This document shows, piece after piece, positions 31,770 to 37,947 of a DNA stretch of 37,947 nucleotides. Each line of letters opens with the position of its first letter. Position 1 is the first letter of the stretch. The notes under the pieces were generated by a model. The model ran no database searches and was not told where the DNA came from. It saw only the letters and a program-made list of their open reading frames with translations. Made by a program: the position numbers and the translations under genes. This DNA is from Kiloniellales bacterium (GTDB taxonomy: Bacteria > Pseudomonadota > Alphaproteobacteria > Kiloniellales > JAKSBE01). The DNA is taken from NCBI GenBank assembly GCA_022361275.1, contig JAKSBE010000185.1, positions 1 through 37,947 on the forward strand. Direction: 5' to 3'.

Positions 31770-33404
31770 CTAGCCCTCGAAGCCGATCGCTTCCTGATAC
31801 GCCTTCAGTTGCGCCTCGCGGCCCAGGCGGTCGGTGATCTCCTCCCAGGTCTTCGCGGTGTCGGACAGGGCCTCCTCGGCGGTCTTCTGGCCGCTCATGG
31901 CCGCGGAGAGGTTCTTGTCCATGATGTCCCAGTACTCGGGCGCGCCGCGGATCCGCAGGTAGGTCAGGACCGTGGGGGCCGTGAAGTTGGCGTGGTAGGC
32001 CGCGGTGTACTCCTTCACGTCCTCGGCGTTCCAGCCGGCCTTGACGTAGTCCTCGAGCTTGGCCTCGCCGAGCGGTTCCAGGAACTGGTAGGCGTAACCC
32101 GGATCGACGCCGGTCCAGCCGTTGTTGGCGTTCCAGACCGAGACCGGCTTGATCGCCATCAGCGAAAGGAAGGAATAGGCCGCCTCGGGGTTCTCCGAGA
32201 AGGCGGAGATCACGCCGTGCCAGGAGCCGCCGGTGGTGTTGCCGACCGGCTGGGGATCGTCGGTCTCGATCCACGTGCCGTTCGCGTGGTCCCAGTGGAC
32301 CTCGGAGGTCGGCAGGATGGCGGAGCCGCAGACGCCCTTGATCCTGGAGCGCGCCTCGTCCTGGCAGAGCGAGCCCACGTCGCCCCAGCTGAAGACGAAG
32401 ACCGACTTGCCGCGCAGGAAGTAGTCCCAGGCCTCGCCCAGGCTCCAGCCGACCTGCGCCGCCGGCCCGGTGTTGTGCAGCTCCTGCAGGAACTCCAGCG
32501 CCTTGACGTGGCCCGGACTGTCGATCAGCGGCTTCATGTCCGTGGGGTCGAACCAGTAGACGTTGTGATGGCGGTCCAGTTCGCCCGGGGTCATGGCGAA
32601 GGAGGCCGAGAGCGACTGGAAGTGGTAGTGGCCCTGCTCGCCGACCTTGAGGTGCAGCACCGTGCCGTGGTCGGGATCGGGGTCCTTGTCGTCCCAGTTC
32701 TTGCCGGCGAAGAACTGGGAGATCTCCAGGAGCTGCTGCCAGGTCCTGGGCGGCACCTGCATGTCCTTGCCGGTCTCGGCCTTGAACTGCGCCTGCCACC
32801 TGGGATCGTTGAGCACGTCGCGGCGATAGTAGAGCACCTGGCCGTCGGCGTCGTTCAGTACCCCGTAGCCCACGCCGTTCCAGGTGTGCAGGTTCTTGAG
32901 CGATGCCGGCATGGAGTCGTAGCTCCACTGCGGGTACTCGCCGCTGGCCATGTAATCGTCGATCGGGACGACGTAGTCGCCGGTGATCAGGTCGCCGTAG
33001 AAGAAGGCGCCGACCATGATGCTGTCGTAGAGGCCGGTGCCCTGTCGCAGGTCCAGCATCATCTTGGCGTAGAGGTCGGTGATCGGCGTCAGGGCGATCT
33101 CGAGCTTGCCGCCCGAGAGGTCCTCCCAGATCGGGCGCAGGCTGTGGATCGGCCCGGAAATGCCGCCGCGCACCCCCGAATCCAAGGTAAGCACCGTAAT
33201 CTTCGTGCCTTCGAAGGGCTTCTCGCCCGGGCCGAACAGCGTGCCGAGCTCCTCGCGGGAGGTCGTGATCACGGTGCCGTCGGCCATCTTGAGGTCGACG
33301 CTGCCGTCGTCGTTCCAGGTGACGTACTTGCTGTCCGCCTGGGCCGCCGCGGCGGCCAGCCCAATAGCCGCCGCGACGGCCACTGCAATGCCTCTGCTCT
33401 TCAT
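31770..33404 (-). CDS. Large CUT1-type extracellular sugar-binding protein
   Basis: 544 residues, clearly longer than the usual 400-450 of family 1 solute-binding proteins. Residues 1-23 are a signal peptide (GIAVAVAAAIGLAAAAAQA). An N-terminal segment of about 45 residues (SKYVTWNDDGSVDLKMADG) precedes the canonical start GTKITVLTLDSGVRG. Aromatic-rich motifs such as GVGYGVLNDADGQVLYYRRDVLNDPRW and VFVFSWGDVGSLCQDEA suggest sugar stacking. The ligand is unknown; possibly an oligosaccharide, polyol or glycoside. It is the first gene of its operon, with a LacI-type operator 78 bp upstream. Confidence 0.88.
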   Translation of the reverse strand: MKSRGIAVAVAAAIGLAAAAAQADSKYVTWNDDGSVDLKMADGTVITTSREELGTLFGPGEKPFEGTKITVLTLDSGVRGGISGPIHSLRPIWEDLSGGKLEIALTPITDLYAKMMLDLRQGTGLYDSIMVGAFFYGDLITGDYVVPIDDYMASGEYPQWSYDSMPASLKNLHTWNGVGYGVLNDADGQVLYYRRDVLNDPRWQAQFKAETGKDMQVPPRTWQQLLEISQFFAGKNWDDKDPDPDHGTVLHLKVGEQGHYHFQSLSASFAMTPGELDRHHNVYWFDPTDMKPLIDSPGHVKALEFLQELHNTGPAAQVGWSLGEAWDYFLRGKSVFVFSWGDVGSLCQDEARSRIKGVCGSAILPTSEVHWDHANGTWIETDDPQPVGNTTGGSWHGVISAFSENPEAAYSFLSLMAIKPVSVWNANNGWTGVDPGYAYQFLEPLGEAKLEDYVKAGWNAEDVKEYTAAYHANFTAPTVLTYLRIRGAPEYWDIMDKNLSAAMSGQKTAEEALSDTAKTWEEITDRLGREAQLKAYQEAIGFEG

Positions 33405-33481
33405 AGCTCTCCCCTTCGGTCTGCCCGAGCCGAGCGGGATCTCGCGCTTTTGTGGTGCGCCGTTGTTTTCTTGCTACCAAG

Positions 33482-33495
33482 GCTAAGCGCTTTCA
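33482..33495 (-). promoter_or_regulatory. LacI-family operator upstream of the CUT1 operon
   Basis: On the minus strand the site reads TGAAAGCGCTTAGC, matching the LacI-family pattern TGAAAGCGCTTTCA except for the last three bases. It lies 78 bp before the binding-protein start. No LacI gene adjoins this operon. The regulator at 26431 has a different-looking operator, so another regulator may be involved. Confidence 0.45.
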
Positions 33496-33587
33496 CTGAA
33501 GCGGTCCAGGGCGCAGGTCGAAGCGCGCGCATTCCCCGAGTAAGGGCATCTGGACTGATTGAAAGTCCTGTCGCTGCCTTGGTTCTT

Positions 33588-33602
33588 TGGTGTCTGATAC
33601 CA
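33588..33602. repeat. 15-nt near-palindrome TGGTGTC-T-GATACCA
   Basis: The arms differ at one position. It lies in the 279-nt gap between the CUT1 binding-protein gene and the response-regulator gene, about 85 nt from the 3' end of the latter. It could be an operator, but no regulator can be assigned. Confidence 0.25.
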
Positions 33603-33636
33603 CCGAGCCGATGCAAGAACTCAGGTGCCGAGCTCG

Positions 33637-33652
33637 CCCTTCGTCCCTCGAC
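33637..33652 (+). repeat. Second copy of the dispersed repeat core
   Basis: cccttcgtccctcgac is identical to 24-39. The copy is truncated: the following bases (gggccctaggac) do not continue into the ggatgagg arm. It lies just beyond the 3' end of the response-regulator gene. Confidence 0.5.
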
Positions 33653-33683
33653 GGGCCCTAGGACGCCAAGGAGCCGGTCTCCT

Positions 33684-34406
33684 TCAGCGGGCTTCGACCT
33701 CGGTCGCGAGGATGTATCCCTCGCCATGCACCGTCTGGATCAGGGAGGATCCGTTCTCGTCCTGATCGAGCTTGCGGCGCAGCCGGGCGACGTGGGCGTC
33801 GATGGTCCGGTCCGTGACGGAGGTGGCGTTGCCGTAGACCGTGTGGAGAATGGTCGGGCGCGTGAGCACCTCGCCCGGGCGTTCGGCGAGGGCGCGCAAG
33901 AGCGCGAACTCCGTACCCGTCAGAGGTACGGTGCTACCGTCGGCGCTGCGGGAGAGGCGGCGTGTCACGAGATCGAAGGTAAGCCCTGCGAAGACGAGCC
34001 GCCGCGCCGCCGGGAGGCTCCCGTCGGCGCCCGGGTCCAGCGGATGGGCCCGGCGCAAGACAGCCTTGATCCGCGCCAGCAGCTCCCGCGGCTCATAGGG
34101 CTTCGTCAGATAGTCGTCGGCCCCGAGCTCGAGCCCGACGATCCGGTCGTAGACCTCGTCGCGTGCCGTCAGCATGATGATCGGCGTGCGGTCCTGGCGC
34201 CGCATCTCGCGCGCGATTTCCAGCCCGTCGATATCGGGCAGGATCAGGTCGAGCACGATCAGATCGAAGCTTCTACGGGCCAGCAGGGCGCGAGCCTGCG
34301 CACCGCTGCCGGCGCTGGTGGCGCGGTAGCCGTGCTTGGCGAGGAACCGCTCGAGAAATGCGGTCAGCTGCCGGTCGTCGTCGACAATCAGCAAATGATC
34401 CTGCAT
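33684..34406 (-). CDS. OmpR/PhoB-family response regulator
   Basis: 240-residue two-component regulator. Receiver domain (1-115): LIVDDDRQLTAFLE acidic pocket, phosphoacceptor D53 in DLIVLDLILPDIDG, the switch threonine in PIIMLTARDE and lysine in GADDYLTKPYEPRELLARI. DNA-binding winged helix (about 145-235): LTGTEFALLRALAERPGEVLTRPTIL and TDRTIDAHVARLRRKLDQD...TVHGEGYIL. The track begins at 34508. The ATG at 34406 is preferred because the protein then starts MQDHLLIVDDD. It diverges from a hybrid histidine kinase, its likely partner. Confidence 0.92.
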   Translation of the reverse strand: MQDHLLIVDDDRQLTAFLERFLAKHGYRATSAGSGAQARALLARRSFDLIVLDLILPDIDGLEIAREMRRQDRTPIIMLTARDEVYDRIVGLELGADDYLTKPYEPRELLARIKAVLRRAHPLDPGADGSLPAARRLVFAGLTFDLVTRRLSRSADGSTVPLTGTEFALLRALAERPGEVLTRPTILHTVYGNATSVTDRTIDAHVARLRRKLDQDENGSSLIQTVHGEGYILATEVEAR

Positions 34407-34450
34407 CCCTGTGTTCCCAATCGCTCCGCTATTGATATCCTGTAGTACCC

Positions 34451-34464
34451 TTGTCGGGAGACAA
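34451..34464. promoter_or_regulatory. Candidate operator between the divergent regulator and kinase genes
   Basis: TTGTC-GGGA-GACAA is a perfect 5-bp inverted repeat in the 76-nt gap between the two divergent genes. It begins 45 nt from the response-regulator start and ends about 19 nt from the kinase start. Autoregulation by the OmpR-type regulator is possible, although such regulators usually prefer direct repeats. Confidence 0.3.
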
Positions 34465-34482
34465 TAAGCAAACCCGAGGGAG

Positions 34483-36729
34483 ATGGTCCTGGCGGAACCG
34501 CCCGGCAATATCGAGTCCTTATCAAGGACCTATCGCTTGGGTGCCGCAGCGCTGGTGCTGCTGGCCATGACCGTTGCGCTGGGGATCCATCTCGGCAGCC
34601 AAACCCGTGCGCAGTTCGGCAGAATCGAGGGCGGTTGGTCGGACTACGCAGGCGATGTCGGGCAGAAGGGAGTCTGGATCAGCTCGCTGCGCGGCTATCT
34701 CGGCTACGGCGGCATCATCCACAACTTCAAGAACTACGTCCTGCGTCAGGACCAGGTCTATCTGGAGCGGACACGCGAGCAGATCGCGCAGTTCGAAGCC
34801 GTCATGGCCGTCTATCTGGCGGAAGTGGAATCGCCGCAGGAGCGGGCGGCCCTGGAGGTCATCCGGGGGACGATCTCGGCCTATGCGGCGAAGCTGCCCA
34901 TAGCGGTCCGTGCCGCCGAGGAAGGCTGGGCCGTCGCGCGGACCGATCGCCTGGTCAAGGTCGACGACTCCGCCGCGGTCCGCGCGCTGGAAGAGCTGGA
35001 AGCGATCTGGCGGTCGCGGCGCGCGGTCAGCACCGGCCGCATCGTGACGGCGGTCGGCGAGGGCGAGCGGCTGATCTGGGTCGGCTTCGCCGCGCTCGCC
35101 GCCCTGATGCTGGCCGCCCTGGTGCTGGGGCTGCTGCTGGCGCTCCTGCTGCGCGACCTGCGCAATGCCGTGCAGCGGCTTTCGCGCGAGCTGGCCGCGC
35201 GCAGGCGGATCGAGCAGTCGGAGAAGCGCCTGGCCGAAGCCGTGGAGCAGAGCCCGGCGACCATCTTCATCACCGACACCGACGCGCGCATCCTCTACGC
35301 CAACCGCCGCTTCGAGGCGCTGACCGGCTGGCGCCGCGAGGCGATCGAGGGCCAGACGCCGCGCATCCTGCAGTCCGGCGACACCCCGCCCGAGGTCTAT
35401 GCCGAGATCCGCGCCCGCCTGGCCCGCGGCGAGAGCTGGCAGGGCGTGTTCAGAAACCGGCGCCGGGACGGCGGCAGCTACTGGGCGGAAACCACGATCG
35501 TGCCGCTGCGGGGGCCGGACGGAGAGGTGCGCAACTTCATCGGCATCGCCGAGGACATCACCGAGAAGCGCGCCGCGCGCGAACAGGTCGCCCGGGCCCA
35601 GAAGCTCGAGGCGGTCGGTCTGCTGGCCGGCGGCATTGCGCATGATTTCAACAACATCCTGACGACGATCATCGGCGCGGCGCATCTGGCCGGGTTGGAT
35701 GCGCCCAAAGCCAGCGATCTCAGCGCCGAGATCGAGCAGATCGAGATCGCCGCCAGGCGCGGTCAGAGCCTGGTGCGCGGTCTGCTGACCTTCGCGCGCC
35801 GCGAGCCGGGACGGCCGGAGCCCAACGACCTCGGCGCGGTGGTCACGGAGGCCACGCGGCTCCTGCGCGCCTCGGTGCCGCCGACCGTCACCCTCGAATG
35901 CGACCAGCCCGCCGCGCCGGTGATGGTGATGGCCGACCACACGCATCTGCACCAGATCGTCATGAACCTCTGCCGCAACGCGGCCGAGGCGATTGGCGGC
36001 GCGCCGGGCGGCATTCGCATCACCACGGCCCGCCTTGAGGGGGAGGTGCCCGAGGGCCTGCCCGAGCGGCGCGACGGATGGGTGGAGCTGCGGGTTGCCG
36101 ACGACGGTCCGGGCATGACCGAGGAAACACGTGGGCGGCTCTTCGACCCCTTCTACACCACCAAGCCGCTCGGCAAGGGATCGGGGCTCGGTCTTGCGGT
36201 CGTGTCGGGGCTGGTCCAGGAGATGGGCGGACGGATCGCCGTCGAAAGCCGGCCGGGCGAGGGCGCCGAGTTCCGATTGGTCCTGCCCGGCGCACCGGTG
36301 GTGGCGACCTTGGCCGAGGCGGATGGGGACGAACTGCCCCGGGCCCGGGGCCGCGAGCGGCTCGTTTTAGTGGATGACGAGCCGGAAGTGGCGGCGACCT
36401 ACCGGCGGGTGCTCTTGCGGCTCGGCTATCGGGTCGACGCCTTCACCTCGCCGAGGATCGCCCTCGACCATGTCCGGGCCGATCCGCAGCGCCTCGACCT
36501 TCTGGTGACCGACATGGTCATGCCCGGCCTCAATGGCGAGGAGCTGGCCGCCGCCCTGCGCAAGCTTCGGGCCGATCTGCCGGTCATCTTCTGCAGCGGT
36601 TACGCCCCGGCCGGCATCACCTTGTCTGAGCCGAAACCCGTGGTGCTGAACAAGCCGGTCGACCCCGGGGAGCTCGCCCGGCGGGTGCGGGCCATGCTCG
36701 ACGCCGCGAAGATGGTGACCCCGGCCTGA
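34483..36729 (+). CDS. Hybrid sensor histidine kinase (helical sensor, PAS, HisKA, HATPase, REC)
   Basis: 748 residues. Membrane helix 1 (about 20-38, AALVLLAMTVALGIHLG) and helix 2 (about 195-222) flank a helical periplasmic sensor of about 155 residues containing LRGYLGYGGIIHNFKNYVLR. A cytoplasmic PAS domain follows (about 245-365, QSPATIFITDTDARILYANRRFEALTGW). HisKA has phosphoacceptor H387 in GGIAHDFNNIL. The ATPase domain has NLCRNAAEAIGG, DDGPGM and KGSGLGLAVV. A C-terminal receiver (about 625-745) carries D677 in LLVTDMVMPGLNG. No HPt domain is present, so how it signals to the divergent regulator is unclear. GAGGGAG lies directly before the ATG. Confidence 0.92.
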   Translation: MVLAEPPGNIESLSRTYRLGAAALVLLAMTVALGIHLGSQTRAQFGRIEGGWSDYAGDVGQKGVWISSLRGYLGYGGIIHNFKNYVLRQDQVYLERTREQIAQFEAVMAVYLAEVESPQERAALEVIRGTISAYAAKLPIAVRAAEEGWAVARTDRLVKVDDSAAVRALEELEAIWRSRRAVSTGRIVTAVGEGERLIWVGFAALAALMLAALVLGLLLALLLRDLRNAVQRLSRELAARRRIEQSEKRLAEAVEQSPATIFITDTDARILYANRRFEALTGWRREAIEGQTPRILQSGDTPPEVYAEIRARLARGESWQGVFRNRRRDGGSYWAETTIVPLRGPDGEVRNFIGIAEDITEKRAAREQVARAQKLEAVGLLAGGIAHDFNNILTTIIGAAHLAGLDAPKASDLSAEIEQIEIAARRGQSLVRGLLTFARREPGRPEPNDLGAVVTEATRLLRASVPPTVTLECDQPAAPVMVMADHTHLHQIVMNLCRNAAEAIGGAPGGIRITTARLEGEVPEGLPERRDGWVELRVADDGPGMTEETRGRLFDPFYTTKPLGKGSGLGLAVVSGLVQEMGGRIAVESRPGEGAEFRLVLPGAPVVATLAEADGDELPRARGRERLVLVDDEPEVAATYRRVLLRLGYRVDAFTSPRIALDHVRADPQRLDLLVTDMVMPGLNGEELAAALRKLRADLPVIFCSGYAPAGITLSEPKPVVLNKPVDPGELARRVRAMLDAAKMVTPA

Positions 36730-37503
36730 TCGGCCCCTCCTGCCACGGCGTCACAATTCCCGGTCTGCTGGCCTCCGCCGCACTCGGCTTCGTGCTGACG
36801 GCCGGGGGCGCGGCGGCCGAGACCGCCGCGGATTTCGCACCGCTACCCGAGCCGACGGAGGCCGACGCCGTCCGCGCCGCCTTGGGCGAGAAGCTGTTCT
36901 TCGACGTGCGGCTCTCTGGCGATACCGCCAATTCCTGCGCCACCTGCCATGATCCCGCCCGGGGTTGGGGGGACGGCCAGGCGCTCTCCGACGGCTATAC
37001 GAGCATCTCCTATTTCAGGAACGCCCCCGGGCTGTTCAACGTCGGACAGCGCAGGCTGCTGACCTGGGACGGCCGCCTCGACGGGGCGGACCTCGGCACG
37101 CTGGTGCGCGACATGATCACCGAAGCGCACACCATGAACATGGATTCGCGGCTTGCGCAGGAACGCCTGAAGCAGGTTCCCGAATACGCCGCCCTGTTCG
37201 AGGAGGGCTTCGGCGGCGATCCCTACGGCGGCAAGATCTACGGCGCCGTCGCTTTGGGACGTCGGCCAGACCGCGCCCTACATGCGGTCCGGCGCCTTTG
37301 CGACCCTGGCGGAGGTCGTCGACTTCTACGATGCGGGCGGGGGCTCCGGAAACACGGTCCTCGAACCCCTCGCGCTCACCGACGAGGAGAAAGCCGACCT
37401 CGTTGCCTTCCTCGAAGCGCTCTCGATGGACGCGCCGCTGACGATGGAGGCGCCCGAGCTTCCCGAAACGGCCACAAACGGCCACCTGGGCGGAGTTCCC
37501 GGA
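36729..37503 (+). pseudogene. Broken di-heme cytochrome c peroxidase (MauG/IdrP-like)
   Basis: The first part (frame from 36729) reads LLASAALGFVLTAGGAAAE (signal-like), then GEKLFFDVRLSGDTANSCATCHD, the N-terminal heme site, and RRLLTWDGRLDGADLGTLVRDM. Near 37248 the frame changes. The homologous sequence resumes one frame over at LWDVGQTAPYMRSGAFATLAEVVDFYDAGG, the C-terminal block of these enzymes. The middle, with the second CxxCH heme site, is missing, so about 100 or more residues are deleted. No ATG, GTG or TTG opens the first part. The C-terminal frame then runs into the next gene with no stop. It is either decayed or misassembled; as shown it cannot make an active peroxidase. Confidence 0.75.
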
Positions 37504-37947
37504 ATGAACAAGATCGAGACCGCTGCGCGCTCGGCGCAGCCCAAACGCCCCTGCATGAACCGCCGCGACTTCCTCGTCCTCGGCGGCACGGCGGTCACCG
37601 TGCTCGCCACCTTCGGCGAGGGCGCCTTCGCGCAACAGCTCGTCACCAGCTCCTATACGCGCAAGGTGATCGGCAAGGTCTCCGAACTCGAGGACGCCGG
37701 CGTGGCGGTTCCCTTCACCTATCCCACCGACGACATCGAGAACCTCCTGGTCATGCTGGACGAGGAGGCCGGTGCCGGGGTCGGCGAGGACCGCAACATC
37801 GTCGCGTTCAACACCGTCTGCCCGCACATGGGCGGCTACATGGACGCGAGCCTGTTCCGACCGGATCACAGCGTGCTCGGTCCCTGTCCGCTGCATCTCT
37901 CGACCTTCGACCTGACGGTGCGCAACCCCAACCAGCCCCGCCACCTC
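37504..37947 (+). CDS. Tat-exported Rieske protein, AioB/IdrB-like (partial)
   Basis: At least 148 residues, cut by the window end. A Tat signal (NRRDFLVLGGTAVTVLATFGEGAFAQ, about residues 19-44) sends it to the periplasm. The Rieske 2Fe-2S ligands are C106-x-H108 (TVCPHMGG) and C128-x2-H131 (GPCPLHLSTFDL). This is the small subunit of arsenite oxidase (AioB) or iodate reductase (IdrB), which passes electrons to or from a molybdopterin subunit that should lie just outside the window. The two cysteines that form a disulfide in many Rieske proteins are replaced by G and L. The ATG at 37504 has GGAG 8 nt upstream; an alternative ATG lies at 37555. Confidence 0.8.
   Translation, partial: MNKIETAARSAQPKRPCMNRRDFLVLGGTAVTVLATFGEGAFAQQLVTSSYTRKVIGKVSELEDAGVAVPFTYPTDDIENLLVMLDEEAGAGVGEDRNIVAFNTVCPHMGGYMDASLFRPDHSVLGPCPLHLSTFDLTVRNPNQPRHL

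Noticed and set aside
30691-33480. 929-residue minus-strand ORF over the CUT1 genes
   Set aside because: Out-of-frame shadow of the binding-protein and permease genes; arginine/glycine-rich with no domains.
36965-37441. 158-residue plus-strand ORF in the peroxidase region
   Set aside because: It is out of frame with both halves of the peroxidase and carries no motif.
1-37947. CRISPR array, prophage, integrase or intact insertion sequence
   Set aside because: No regularly spaced repeats, phage genes, transposase motifs or attachment sites were seen on either strand.

Overview
The window is about 38 kb of high-GC DNA that is almost fully coding. The gene families (GntR-type PhnF, GC-rich ATGA-coupled operons, FrcK-type kinase, AGE-family isomerase, TTGAT-N4-ATCAA-like FNR/FixK boxes, dispersed 'ccttcgtccctcgac' repeats) point to an alphaproteobacterium of the Rhodospirillales/Kiloniellales kind. 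No rRNA, tRNA, CRISPR array, integrase or intact insertion sequence was seen.

Region 1 (1-10640) is a complete C-P lyase (phosphonate) locus. phnF is divergent from phnGHIJKL-phnCDE-phnM, followed by a gene that fuses a PhnZ-type HD domain to PhnN. The shared phnF/phnG promoter holds a near-perfect Pho box with the same spacing to its -10 as the E. coli phoA promoter (from memory), plus a HutC/PhnF-like operator at the expected transcription start. PhnCDE imports phosphonates, PhnGHIJKLM form the ribosyl phosphonate and break the C-P bond, and PhnN makes PRPP. No phnP is present in the window.

Region 2 (10641-15786) is a one-directional operon for a bidirectional NAD(P)-linked group 3b [NiFe] hydrogenase: Fe-S beta subunit, a stand-alone cyclic-nucleotide-binding protein, flavin gamma subunit, small subunit, large subunit and maturation protease. 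An FNR/FixK-like box (TTGATCTCGCTCAA) precedes it.

Region 3 (15796-20199, minus) is a trehalose module: a beta-phosphoglucomutase/trehalose-6-phosphatase fusion, a GH65 phosphorylase and a possible 33-residue membrane peptide, all joined by ATGA overlaps. It also has an FNR/FixK-like box, placed at class II spacing from a -10-like hexamer, so regions 2 and 3 may share oxygen-responsive control.

Region 4 (20200-28745) is a sugar locus. A LacI regulator and an AGE-family sugar isomerase (plus) diverge from an operon (minus) for a rhamnose/AI-2-like ABC importer, a ketose 3-epimerase-like protein and a FrcK-like kinase. A LacI-type operator sits on the likely start site of the ABC operon.

Region 5 (28768-33404, minus) is a second sugar ABC importer of the CUT1 type, with a TGAAAGCGCTT-type LacI operator upstream. 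All three solute-binding-protein genes in the window are followed by a GC-rich stem-loop before the next transporter gene.

Region 6 (33405-37947) has a divergent OmpR-type regulator and hybrid histidine kinase. After these comes a broken di-heme cytochrome c peroxidase gene, then the start of an AioB/IdrB-like Tat-exported Rieske protein that runs off the window. This may be the edge of an arsenite-oxidase or iodate-reductase-like locus.
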